Source: Gaertneriomyces semiglobifer
Lineage: Eukaryota; Chytridiomycota; Chytridiomycetes; Spizellomycetales; Spizellomycetaceae
Direction of reading: 5' to 3'
Length of the DNA: 64,000 bases
Assembly: GCA_025558075.1 (NCBI GenBank)
Contig: JAHLKF010000001.1
Location: forward strand, 806,001 to 870,000
Each line of letters starts with the position of its first letter. Position 1 is the stretch's first letter. The notes under the pieces were generated by a model. That model did no database searches. It was not told where the DNA came from and worked only from the letters and a program-made list of their open reading frames with translations. The translations under genes and the position numbers were made by a program. Shown here piece after piece: positions 1 to 11,100 of this stretch.

Positions 1-3000
1 TTTAACGGACGATTGTACCCATCTCATTGCAGAAGCACCTACCGGCGCCAAGTACGAGCAGGCTTTTAAGTGGAATGTACAGGTTGTGACCATCGAGTGG
101 TTCAACGAATCTGTGGACACTCGTATTTGCGCTGAGGAAGATCAATACCGTTTGGAAGACGGAACCCCTGCTGATGAAGGACTTAATGTTAATGACGAAT
201 TCATGGAGGGAGGCGGAAGCGGTGTGAGCAACGTCAAGCCGCCAAACCTGAGACGGACGACTAGTAGCTTTGCACAGTTGACCTACTTAGATCCATGCAA
301 TGTGTTTCTTGGGGACGGCTTCGGTGACGAAGAAGTACGCGAACTCAAGCGCATAGTGCGCCATGGAGGTGGTGCTGTTACGGAGACTTTCGACGGGTTT
401 GTCACTCACTACGTTGTGCGTGGTCACGGTCCAACTATGAATGACATCAAAGTCATGCGGACTCATAAGAACTCAGTCCCAGTTGTTTCACAGGAGTGGT
501 TGCGTGCCTGTGGTCGCGAGCGCTGTGCAATGTCTCTGGATGGATACTTGATGGGCCGATCCGTTAACTTCATCAATGATCGTTCAAAAAGTCATGTGAA
601 AGAAGAACCTGAAAGTCTGACCATCAAAAGCCGTAATGACAGAGCAAGTCGCTCCGGTTTGGAAACGTTTTTTGGGGAAGGAACGCGGTCAAGAGCAAGC
701 GTGCCGGCGGGGCCATTCAAGCAAGCGAGAGTGGAGCGGCATGTATCCTCCGAGGGATCACTTGCTGAAGTGGCCCATTCAATTCCTAGCACTAACGAAG
801 GATCTCGTGATGCTGCGAAGTCTTCGACTCGACATTCTGGCGCCTTCTCGACAAGCTCGCTTGCCTCTTTCTCTGCTGATCGCGGGGATCTCAATGTTAA
901 CGCATCTGTTCAACCGACATGGAAAAAGTCTACATCTTCCAGAAAGGGGCCATCGCTGTTTTCAGGCTGTGATTTCTACTGCAAGGGATTCAGCGAAGAG
1001 GAGCTCCTGGTGTTGAAAGCCGCGATTTCCAAATATGCAGGACGATATAGCTCGACAGTACCGCGCCTGGATTCTTATTGGTTACTTCTACCTTTCCATC
1101 TCAAAGCATCGTCTGCAATGAAAGGCGTCCGCCTAGTCACAGAATATTGGATCGATCGGTGTATCCATGCCGGGAAGCTATTGGATCCCGCAGACCTAGT
1201 CATATATCGACCGACAAAGCACGAGCTTCCACTTCCCGGATTCAAGCATTTGATCATCGGTATCTCTGGATACCATGGGATTGAACGAGATCACCTGGGC
1301 CGCTTGGTCAAGGTTATTGGGGCGGATTTTACGGAGACCTTGTCGAAGAAGAATACACATCTTTTGAGCCCCCGAGGTCTCCAAAATCTGAAAACACAAA
1401 AGGCCTCGGAATGGAATGTTAAAATCGTTGATGCTGAATGGCTGTATGAGTGCACAACAGCAGGTCGACTCCTACCAATCAATGAGGACGGATGCGGGCA
1501 GAGTAACGTCCTCGACATGGTACCTCCCACGGACGAAGCTGTTACAATGGAATCATCAGCTGTGTTTGAGCCCAAATTCGATACCGGAAGGGCGCTATCG
1601 TCCCTTCAGACACCGGTGCAACCAACTCATCTTGCGCTGGAGGAGACGGTTGCCTCTCCGTTGGAGTTGTCATTCCGCAGACACTTGAGCAAAGCACTTG
1701 CTCATGTCAGTAATCCCCCGCCAGAGAACATGCCAGAAGGAAATGAACAACAGCTGCAGGACCGGCCTCTATCGCATCTCCTAAAGGGTGTTACCATCTG
1801 CATTAGCCAACGCCTCGCCCATCGTCGTACCGAGCTTCAGAAAGTCGCTGTCCGACTTGGCGCGGAGTTTCTGAACTATTTCACCGTCTCTTGCACGCAT
1901 TACATGCATCAAAGCAATCGGAGCAGTGAATCTTTCAAGGACTTCAAAACAGCTCGACAAAAAGGAAAGTACATCGTCTCCCCCGAATGGCTGATTCGGT
2001 GTGAGGAAAGTGGCCGAAGATTGAATGAGTCGGATTTTCCGCATACGTTCAACCCTCATAAGACGTTGAGCCTCGCAACGCCCGCGCCAGTTGAGGCTAG
2101 CGACATCTTAGACACCGCACCCTCTCCTAGCATGCTGACTCTGCGAAATGCAGGCAGGAGCTTGAATGCAAGGACTATGTCGACACCTATTTTCGATAAC
2201 CAGGAAGCAATGGACTTTAACTTAGATGGGGTCGCAACCGCTATTCCTGCGGCGGCGTCCCCAGCTCCTACCCCCACGGGCAATGTCCTCCGGAAGTCCA
2301 CTAGTATGCCCGCTAAATTTCCCGAAAGCCCGCTTTCGACAAAGGAACGCGTAGACAAATATGCTGCTTTGATAGATCAGCTACTTCAGGCGAAGCCGGT
2401 ATGTTGGCTAAACTTTTCTCATAGATTTCTCGTGAGACTTCTGACAGTTCTGACTTTCCGCAGAATCCCGGAACACCTAAGGCATCGTTGACCAGCCGGG
2501 CATCGAGTGGCATCGGCCTTGCAGGCCACACTGAACGTGATACTTCGGAAATGGCTCTCCGCACTCATCATGACGCTGTTGATATTTGCACGCAACCTTC
2601 TGTCGACCCGCAAAAGGAGCTTCAATCTACGATCACATACGATGATCCAAATAGTCGGGTGGAAAAGAGAAAGTTGATTGAACAACTTCAAAGTAGCGAG
2701 AAGCGTATGAAAGCTTCGTCCCAAGCTACTTCATTCATCGCTACCAACGATGGCAATCGACAAAGTACAGGCACCGGCGAAGCAGAAGTGACGGACGAAC
2801 CGGAAAACGCGCCACCCGTAAGCACGAGCGAAGCTGATGCCGCCGCCTCAGCGCAGCGTTCTTCGCGTCCATCTCCTCTCTCCAGCGTCCGCCGGACAGC
2901 GTCGGCTGCTTCAGCAAGCTCAATTAGGAACAATACTTGTCCCACTAGCCGCGGATTATCAGTGCATTCCAACACTGAGCAGAAAACTGCGCCTGTTGCA

Positions 3001-3748
3001 GAATCTTCCCTGATGCGTGCGCACTGCAGGAAGTTTATGGTATCGGGGCTGCATCGCGACAGCCGTAAGCCCGTCTATGAAATAATTGCTGAGCTAGGCG
3101 GGGAGGTGATAGACTCGGATTGCTGGGACCCAGCGTGCACGCATTTAATCGTCGCAAAGCCAAGCCGGACCGAGAAGTTTCTTGCCGCGGTATCATCTGG
3201 TGCGTGGGTTCTCCGCCCGGCATATGTCGAAGCATGTCGGCAGGCCGGACGATTCCTTGAGGAGGAAGCTTACGAATGGATCGCTGGAAGTGAGACTCCT
3301 GCGCATGATCGAGATTTCTATGATGCTCCTCGTCGCTGGCGTAAGCGGCTCACCGAAGAGACTGGTACCAGGAAAGGAAGTTTCGACGGGTGGCACGTAT
3401 TACTGATAGTGGAGGATACGCGAAGAGAAGGTTTCCGGCGGATGTTGGAGGCCGGGGGCGCGACCGTCGTTGCGCATGTGAAGTCCTCCCGTAAGCTGCC
3501 TGTGGAAGTAAGTGCAACCTAGCAAGCAGCATTTTCACATTGAGCGTCCATTGATCAGCTATTATCTTCAGAATTTCACCCATTGTATTGCCGATTCAGA
3601 TGCGCTCAAGAAATCCTCTCCAAAGAGGTTGCTCCAGAAGCTTGTGAACGACGGCGTCACTTTCGTTGAAACAAGCTATTGCTCAGACTATCTTTTCACG
3701 GCTGCTCCCGTGTCTCCCACAAAATGGAGATTGCAAGTTTTGGACTAG
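1..3748 (+). CDS. TopBP1/Rad4/Dpb11-like multi-BRCT protein, 5' truncated
   Basis: Replication-initiation and DNA-damage checkpoint scaffold, expected in the nucleus, that binds phosphoproteins through BRCT domains. The gene enters from the left. Exons are 2-2398, 2464-3507 and 3572-3748, all joined in phase 0, giving about 1205 residues in the window. Seven BRCT-type blocks are visible: the end of one at bases 2-130 (THLIAEAPTGAKYE, then VTIEWF), one near 280-560, a pair near 950-1480, a single one near 1780-2030, and a C-terminal pair near 3020-3290 and 3390-3730. Each has the hydrophobic core and the late Trp (SQEWL, TEYWID, DAEWLYEC, SPEWLIRC). The order 2, 3, 4/5, 6, 7/8 matches animal TopBP1 rather than the four-BRCT yeast proteins. 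The linkers are Ser/Thr-rich. Family assignment is firm; exact orthology is inferred. Confidence 0.88.
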
Positions 3749-3801
3749 AACGAAATAATAATAAGTTATTGCCACTAATTAACTATGTACAAGACGCCCA
3801 A

Positions 3802-4513
3802 TTATGCTGTGTATCTAAGACACCGGGTCTCGTTATGCGCTTCTCGACATGATATGCAACAGTAACGCACTCCGCATCGAACGCAGGTATATCGGGAGAA
3901 GTATCCGCAAACCGAGCAAAACTTCCGTGCTGGAAACCGAGACGGCTTTGCTGACGCGGTAAGGTACGTTGGGGTATCTTGTGGCATGGCCGCTATGCCC
4001 TAGCAGGCAACGAACGATGTTTAGGTATCAACTTGACGGAGGGACGGTATGATGTTCTTACCGACTCAGCGACCAACTGTGCGAAATTCTTCTTTTGAAA
4101 CAGCATTCGCTTTACAGCGCTTTTCTTTCCCCGCTTAGCAGGGGTCGCTCCGCCTGCATCATAGTCCTTGAGGACGCTGAACTCGTTGAGCACGGTTCTT
4201 CGTTATAACCCACCAGCATCGTCTTCACCGGTCCCCCTTTTCTTGCTCCCAGCGGGCTTTCCAATCAAGTCAAACTCGGCTGTACCATCATTCACGCCAT
4301 AGTTATCCTGTTGTAACTCTTCAATATATCGTTCCTGTGCCCTTTTCCGTGAGGCATCGTCAAGGACTAAACGGGCTCGAGAGGTTCGATCTACGATGAT
4401 TGAAGGGTCTGTTAGTGACCTTAGGCTTCAACTTGAACCTAATACAGTGTCACACCTGAATTAGCCGTTGTCGGGCGGGGGGCAGCTACCGCCTGGAAGA
4501 GCTTTCCGCTCAT
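3802..4513 (-). CDS. VPS71: SWR1-complex zinc-finger HIT protein (Vps71/Swc6/ZNHIT1)
   Basis: Subunit of the SWR1/SRCAP remodeller that exchanges H2A.Z into nucleosomes. I read four exons: 4513-4456, 4408-4214, 4153-4062 and 3999-3802, with introns of about 47, 60 and 62 nt and consistent phases. The C-terminus is a zf-HIT finger: FCSVCGYFSRYTC, then CGVRYCCISCREAH and ETRC, the usual Cys/His spacing. It ends RCLRYTA, very like the end of ZNHIT1. The middle has the family segment rich in basic residues (RARLVLDDASRKRAQ, then QQDNYG) and KKNFAQLV before the finger. The intron at 4213-4154 is needed to skip an in-frame TAA at 4205-4203. The gene is convergent with the TopBP1-like gene, only 53 bases away, and divergent from the GT32 gene. 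Confidence 0.87.
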
Positions 4514-5042
4514 GGTTCGTGCATGTTCAAAGCTTACTTTTTTAACAAGAAGTTATCAGCGCGTACACAACCTTTGACAAGAGTGACAACCAGCCTGTAT
4601 TGCCGTGCGTTGCTGGCTCACCTCGCAGCCAGCCATAGTCAACCGTCAACGATGCCGATGATTTCAATGGAAACCTAAACGGGAGACAGGCTGCCTCGAA
4701 TCTTTTTTTCAGCACCCCAACAGTTCCCACAGGGATAGTCTATGGAGAGGGAAATGACAACCACCTTGAGCACCCACTGGTACCGACCATGACAACTGCA
4801 ATGGCCCTCGGATTGAAAAGGACTTCAGAGGACAACCCTTGCGATAATCACTACCACAGACTGCGATTTGACGCGGTCTTCCAATGTCAAAGCCTACTCA
4901 AACCCTGTTCTTCGGCCAGCAACTTGTCAAAGCAGTCGAACTTCGGCAAGCTAGGATCTGAACTTACGAGCCAGGATGGTAGCTTGCTAGAGAATAGCCC
5001 ATGCTCTGACAGTGTTCAGTCTACAGACTGAGCGGCTACACA
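4514..5042. promoter_or_regulatory. Divergent intergenic region VPS71 / GT32
   Basis: About 530 bases separate the two start codons. An 80-codon open frame at 4789-5031 (+) ends just before the GT32 ATG. It has no recognisable domain and could be an upstream ORF or chance. No clear TATA element was seen. Confidence 0.4.
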
Positions 5043-6052
5043 ATGCGTGTGCCATTCCGGCGCTGCGGCCGGCGTCGTTTGCCTCTGATCCTTGTAGTGA
5101 TCACCATCATCGGCATCGTGGCGATATATTCCCAAGAATATCGTATGGAATTGCACAGTGATTGCCAGTCCCAGTCATTGTTCAAAATCATCCATCAAAG
5201 CTGGAAAGATGAGAATCTCCCTCCGGTGAGCATTACCAAACTGGCCCAAAGGCCCGCATTCCAACGGCAAAGGAAGGATCACTGACACTACCACAAAATG
5301 CAGATATTCGTTAAGTGGAGTATGACTTGGAAGAAACAAAACCCAGGTTATGAGTATAGATTGTGGACCGACGATGATAACCGCCGAATGATTGCCCAGC
5401 ACTATCCGTGGGCACTGGCTGCCTACGATGGCATGCCAAAAAACATTCAACGAGCTGACATGGCGCGGTACTTTTATATGCATCGGTACGGATGTGTTTA
5501 TGCTGTAAGTGCACCTAACGTGCTCCGGTCTCCGCATGTGCTGGCATTAACTTCGCAAAGGACCTGGACAGGCAGTGCCTACGGCCTATTGACGAGCTAC
5601 TTGCATACTTCGCTCCGTGCCGTGATTGCATCAAAAACACTGCATTTCTCGCATTAATGGGAAGTTCTTTGGAATGGGAGCATTCGTTGCCAAACGCGTG
5701 GATGGCGTCTACCCCTGGGCATTCCTTTTGAATGCACGTCGCGCATAACGTTCTCGATAAGTATGAAGCTTGGAAACGAGGTGAAGTGGAAGGCCCAGAG
5801 TGGATGACCGGACCTATAGTTCTGCGTGAAACGTACTTAAGATACATGACGGATTATCCGCCAGGTTCAGAGGCAGACGAAGTGGTGCTCTTGGAGCCCA
5901 ATGTGATATATCCAGTGGACTGGAGCCGGTTTGGCGAAATAGGCTGGGCATGCTCCCCAAAGTCGAACACATTTGACGAGAACCGTTGTCATGAGCTGAT
6001 CGACTTGCAACACTCGTATGCGGTAACCTACTGGAGTCATACATGGGGTTAG
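5043..6052 (+). pseudogene. GT32 glycosyltransferase (Och1/Sur1-like) with an in-frame TGA
   Basis: Predicted Golgi type II glycosyltransferase with a DXD motif. Exons are 5043-5225, 5304-5504 and 5561-6052, joined in phase 0. Residues 1-30 form a basic cytoplasmic end and a signal anchor (RRRLPLILVVITIIGIVAIY). Family motifs follow: FKIIHQSWK, then YEYRLWTDDDN, then NIQRADMARYFYMHRYGCVYA with DLD at the start of exon 3, NAWMASTPGHSF, and later TGPIVLRETYL. At 5729-5731 a TGA interrupts the frame directly after PGHSF, where related proteins commonly have an aromatic or aliphatic residue. The frame then continues for 107 conserved-looking codons. Without recoding, the product stops after 184 of about 291 codons. 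It may be a recent pseudogene, a sequencing error or readthrough. Other genes in the window end in TGA, so a general code change is unlikely. Confidence 0.75.
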
Positions 6053-6169
6053 GAGGCTTTCATACTGAGCAGCCATAGTTAGGAATTTAAACATGCTCAT
6101 TTTTGAATACGGTTAGTTAAATAAGCAGGGACTACGGTATGATATCGTGTTCGAGCGCAAGTACCTCCA

Positions 6170-7099
6170 CTAAGTACCAGCAAGTGTTAAGTTCGCGCCT
6201 TGTCGTTCACTCTCTAGACGCACGGAGTGTAGCACTATACGAATATCCACGTCTTCGGCTGCTACAACTTTCTCTTGCTCTTCGGTGAAGATATGAATAC
6301 TTCCAATCGCTGTGATGCTTACTGCGTGGCCCCATTGTGAGCACAGACTGAATTCAAGGATGAGGTTCTGTAGCGACGGCCCAGCGGTGCTCGCGCGACT
6401 CGATGGAAGTGCCATGATCTCGGAATCAACGTCTGCCTCAGGGCGTTGCGACAACCACAGGTAGGCCTCGCGCGAGACGGGTCGCGACGGAATGACCATC
6501 GTTGGTTTCCCGATGTACAGCGTTACTGTCCCGTCTTCGTCTTCACCGGTACCGTGGCTGAAGCCCGCACCTATGAATGCCAGATTCGTGCTCAAGTCTT
6601 TTCCCAGCATCAATGCTCTAAGGCGCCGTGAGTCGAGCTCATCTCGGCCTGCACATGCAGAGTGAATTCGCTCAACGGCCATCTTTTGCAAAACAGGTGT
6701 TGCACATCTGGCAGCATGAGCAAAATGAGGTGAGAAAGAAGGAGCAACGAGGTTGCTAGTCAGGTTCCTGAACAAGTCGAGCGATGATAGTGTCGCTCGT
6801 CGCCCAGAGTGCCGGACCAGCCCTGCTGTGGGTTGTGGTGGAAAGAGACGATCTCGAACCGCCGACGTCGCCCAGTATGCCGCAATCGCAGCTGCCGCGG
6901 CTATTGTTGGGGGAGACTCCAAAACTGAACATATAACTGTAGTTAACGTTGTGGACGAGAAGACCAGGAGGAGTTTTGATGGTCCACGCTTCACCAAGAC
7001 CGCCGGCGACGCAGTCGAAATGACTGGGCCAGATGAAGAGCTGCCAACAACTCCCACAGGCAGCGTAGACCGCGCAGAACTCAAGAGTCTGCGAGACAT
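6170..7099 (-). CDS. Hypothetical protein, 309 aa
   Basis: A single uninterrupted frame with an ATG at 7099. I do not recognise the family. The N-terminus (MSRRLLSSARSTLPVG) is basic, Ser-rich and lacks acidic residues, which would suit a mitochondrial presequence. An alanine-rich hydrophobic stretch lies near residues 65-80 (IAAAAAIAAYW). The C-terminal half looks like a folded alpha/beta domain ending in alternating hydrophobics (VSITAIGSIHIF, then VDIRIVLHSVRL). It is convergent with the GT32 gene and divergent from the Myb-like gene. A coding call is supported by length and composition only. Confidence 0.6.
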   Translation of the reverse strand: MSRRLLSSARSTLPVGVVGSSSSGPVISTASPAVLVKRGPSKLLLVFSSTTLTTVICSVLESPPTIAAAAAIAAYWATSAVRDRLFPPQPTAGLVRHSGRRATLSSLDLFRNLTSNLVAPSFSPHFAHAARCATPVLQKMAVERIHSACAGRDELDSRRLRALMLGKDLSTNLAFIGAGFSHGTGEDEDGTVTLYIGKPTMVIPSRPVSREAYLWLSQRPEADVDSEIMALPSSRASTAGPSLQNLILEFSLCSQWGHAVSITAIGSIHIFTEEQEKVVAAEDVDIRIVLHSVRLESERQGANLTLAGT

Positions 7100-7509
7100 A
7101 TTCCCTCGCTTCTCCCGGTAGACGGGTTTGCTCTCGCTGCTGGCGAGGCTTTGCTTGGACGATACAAGGCGCGATTTGAAATATTTTGGTACAAAGAAAC
7201 GTAAACGAAAGCAGTTCGACGAATATGAATCATGATTGGCATTGGTTTTTGAAGGCTTTGAAAGCCGGGCCGTATAAGCCTACGCATGGAAGCGTTTGCT
7301 GCCGCCTCGATCCAGGTTAGACGTTGCCAGCTAGGGCTTTGTTGCGGGACCCTGGCAGGACCATACTGTCTGTGGTCTCTTGTAGAATAAGACCCCAACA
7401 TCATTCTTAACTCTTGAGCATGTTTCACCCGGCCTTAAGGTTCTCTAAACCACTATACGTCTAACCGATCGAATTGCAGAGAAAGCGTTGCGTGGTGAAC
7501 AACGTCCAG
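7100..7509. promoter_or_regulatory. Divergent intergenic region
   Basis: About 410 bases lie between the starts of the orphan gene (-) and the Myb-like gene (+). They should hold both promoters. No strong element was recognised. Confidence 0.35.
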
Positions 7510-7919
7510 ATGCCGCGCAAGATCATTGCTGTAAGATTGTGCATGTTGATTTGAAACATCACTCGCATGTCAATCATGAAATGGATTGGCGTCCTTTCTA
7601 TTAGGATGGCAAGGCGCCTGCCTCAGTGAGGCCAAACCGCTCGTGGGCCGATGACCATAAAGAACTCCTCCGCTCTCTGGTGAGAAAACACGGCGAGAAG
7701 GGGAACTGGCGTACCATTACACAAGAATTCAACCAGTCAGTGGGACGCACTCAGGACCAGCTGTCTACTTATTGGCGGAACGTCTTGAAACCGAAGACCG
7801 AAACGGACGCCGGTAGTGGCACCGCAAGCGCTTCTAGAACCAGGAGACTGGCCAAGAAAGAGGAGGGTGACGAAGAAGTAATGCAGGAGGCTGAAGCAAT
7901 GAAAGGAGTTGATGAGTAG
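7510..7919 (+). CDS. Small Myb/SANT-domain protein
   Basis: Probable DNA- or chromatin-binding protein of about 112 aa. Exon 1 is 7510-7530 (MPRKIIA) and exon 2 is 7605-7919, joined in phase 0 over a 74-nt intron. One Myb/SANT repeat covers residues 20-65, with the three regularly spaced aromatic residues of the repeat (SWADDHKELL, NWRTITQEF, STYWRNVL). The C-terminus is basic and then acidic (TRRLAKKEEGDEE), as often seen in small chromatin-associated Myb proteins. The next gene starts a few hundred bases downstream on the same strand. The target is unknown. Confidence 0.75.
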
Positions 7920-8114
7920 TATAGTCTTGTATCATGAATGCATTCAATCATTGTTGAAATTGGTTTCCTACTTTTGAGTGTGAAAAATAGTGCGACGGAG
8001 TTCGGACATTCATTCCTCTCTCATCTCCGCGGACACTCGGCCGGCTAACGACCGGGAGAGCTTGCCAGCTCTTACAGAGACTCCTCCCAATTCGCTTATG
8101 TCGTGCTGGCGGAC

Positions 8115-11100
8115 ATGCTGGCTCTAACGCCTATACAGAGCGAACAACGCAGGTCAACGCGCTTGTCAGAGGGCTTTGAGCGCCTTTGCCTGTGCATACA
8201 GCGAGGGCATGTAACGAGCGCTGACGATAGAGTGCTTAAGGTAAGCGAGAATCGCGACCGCCCCACGCTTCATCCTTCTCGCTCAATCTAACTTAGAATA
8301 CCGTAGGCTTTTGTCGAAGCAGTTCGCGAAGATGTGGAAGAACTCATAAATCTGTCGCTCGAATGGAACCCTCACGGTACCCTTCTGCTTCTCTCAAAAG
8401 GCTTCTCAACGACAGTGGATGAGAAAGCTCATGGGCTACACGATGCTTGTGTGAACTTGATCTGCGTGTTGGGTGTGTCTTCCGTTAGGTGGTATGCTCA
8501 TCACGAACGTTGGAGCTAACGTATCGACCGCGCATCCAGCACAGGACCCACGCTGGCTAGCTGCAATGTTCACCGTTCGGGTGCGGCTTGTACCCTTCTT
8601 CTACAGCTGCCTTTCGTCGAGCAGTTTGTGCGTAGATGAGGTACGCCACTGTCGCGCTGCCTTCTGATCGGCACTTGATGAACCTGAATTCCTGGTCTCT
8701 CCAGATCGTACCGTTTCTGAACCAGCTATCTTATGGCCTCGAGATACCGGAAACATTTGTTACGACGACTTTGGCCAGTACACTCGCGAACATGATGTGG
8801 GTGCGCAACCACCGAGTACTGTGCGGATGAGCATCCGATGACCATTTCACGATAACAGAACGAGCACGGAGAGACCCCGCACAGACATATTACAGTTGCT
8901 TGCTACAACCTGCAGATACGAGTCCTTTCGTACTGCCTTGCGCTCGGTGCCAAACCTTTCGCGTATGCTGAGGCGCCTGATTCAAATCCTAAGCGAGAAG
9001 GTATGGCCTAAACTTTCGGCTTCACTAGCGGAACAATAATTTACTCGTGGGTCCCCAGGATATCGGTGCCGTGGTGTTCAGCTTGCAATCTCTTGCGCAC
9101 CTCAGCGGCTCCATACCTGAGGTTAACAAAATCTTCACCGATACCAACGTACAAGAAGCGTGGAGATTAACATTTACCGTCCTCAGCCAAGAAGGAAAGG
9201 GATCGGAGGAGGGACATGTCGCGATAGAGCTCTTGGCCGTGATGATGCGGCAGGCGGGACTCAAAGAAACGTTTGAAAAGTGCAACTTGAGCATTGCAAT
9301 GATGCGAAAACCTTTGAAGAAACTGGCGTCATCTCCTCACACGTATGCCCAGGTAGGGATCATCATCTTTCTGAGTGATAGTTGGGTTGGCTAATATCCA
9401 CTACTGTAGGCACTTCAATTATGCCAAGTTTTGCTGGAGCATGAAGAAAATGCTTGTTCTACTTTGTCATATGTGGTCGAGCTGGAACTGGCACAAAAAG
9501 CGCTAGATATCTTGGCGGATCCGGTACACTGTGCAAATTACCATACAGGAGACAGATGCGTATACCATGCATCGCAGTTCTTGAGTTGCATTCTTCGCAA
9601 GGTGAGCGGGTTAAATAGATTGCGTTCCACTTGCACCTTCTCAAGCGCGTGAATCACCCTTCAGTTCCAAGGAAATGTTGATCAGGACGACTTTGATGTT
9701 ATTGCAGAAGCACTGATATCACGAATACCGAGCTTGTTGAATTCCGTGGCATCTATGACTGAGGACAAGCAACTTGAAATACCGCTCAATGTAGCTTCAC
9801 TTGAGCCCTATATACTGGCTGTGACTTCAACGATTCTGTCATTACTAGAGTTTGCACCGTTTGAGATTGATGCGGACGATATGAAGCAGGTCAACGGAAA
9901 GATGTTGACAGACGCTTGTCGCCAATGTCTACCACCAAAAAGGTGGTCAACGTGTCCACAGATTGCTATCTCGCTGGTCAGGGTCTTCTATGTTGCATCT
10001 AGCTTGAAATGCACAACTTTGCACGAAGAGGTACGTCCCAAGATCATGCGCAAAAGCGACGCCGCCACCCACTAACTGCCATTTGTAGATATTGAAGGAC
10101 GACCATCTAAACAACTTGATCCTCAAGGTACTTTCAACATCCCTGGACAGCTTCGCCATCCAGTGTGCGATGTTGTTGATGCGAGACTCGAGCAAAAATG
10201 CAATTACTAAGTACGTTTCATCTCATGCCGCCCTTTGGCATTGTGGCTTATCAAATCGTGAATGAAGAATGAGCCGGGAGCTTTCCCGAGCCAATGCTGC
10301 ACTTCATTGTGACTCGATTACTCACGGCGAACCCGGCGAACGGACCGAACCGGTGGATGCAAAGTCCCACTCCACTCCTGCGTTTTCCCAGCACACCAAT
10401 ACATCACCGGCTCGGGTGTTAACACCACCGCCTTCTCAGACGACATCGGGCATTCATGCCGCTGACGCGGCGCTAGCCGCCCTCGAGACTTTCGTAGGTT
10501 TGTGATTTGCGTAGCCACGTATGATGGTTTTGCTGACCTTCAGCTGATAGGAGCGCGACCTGGAGCAAGCACGCGAACAAATGACAAAGGAGGTGGAGCT
10601 TATTGCGGCGATGGCGGAAAAGAAACTCGCCATTCATCGATCTAAGGCGGAAATGATGGAGGTATTCAAATTTACGGCCAACCGGTCTCGCTCGCTACAT
10701 ATGATCAAGTGCTAATGTGCGGTATGGATTGTTTATAGTCGGAAATTTGTCGCCTACAGGTTAGTGCTTTTTTCACCTTCGGAGTTATTGTTTAGTAGCT
10801 TACAGAACGTACGTATGCGTAGGAGCTCGTTGAGTCGAAAGAAACAAGCTTACGCCAAAAGGAAGCCGAGTTGGTCGATAATGCTCGCAAGGTTTGTACG
10901 TGGCTCTTGATCATCCAAAAGGAAGTTATCAGCTAAAAACCGTTCAAGGCCGCCGAGTCGATTTCTGCGGTTGTCCAACTGCGGGAAGAGAATTATCGAA
11001 CGTCCACCGAGTTGGCACAGGCGCGGGCGGAGGCAACTAATTTCCAGAGCACCGCCAGTCGCGCTGAAGAGGAGCTTAGAGAATGCAAACACCAGTGAGT

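Noticed and set aside
5043..6052. General reassignment of UGA to Trp
   Set aside because: CIP2A-like, XRN1 and the RRM gene all end in TGA at the expected place, so UGA is a normal stop here.
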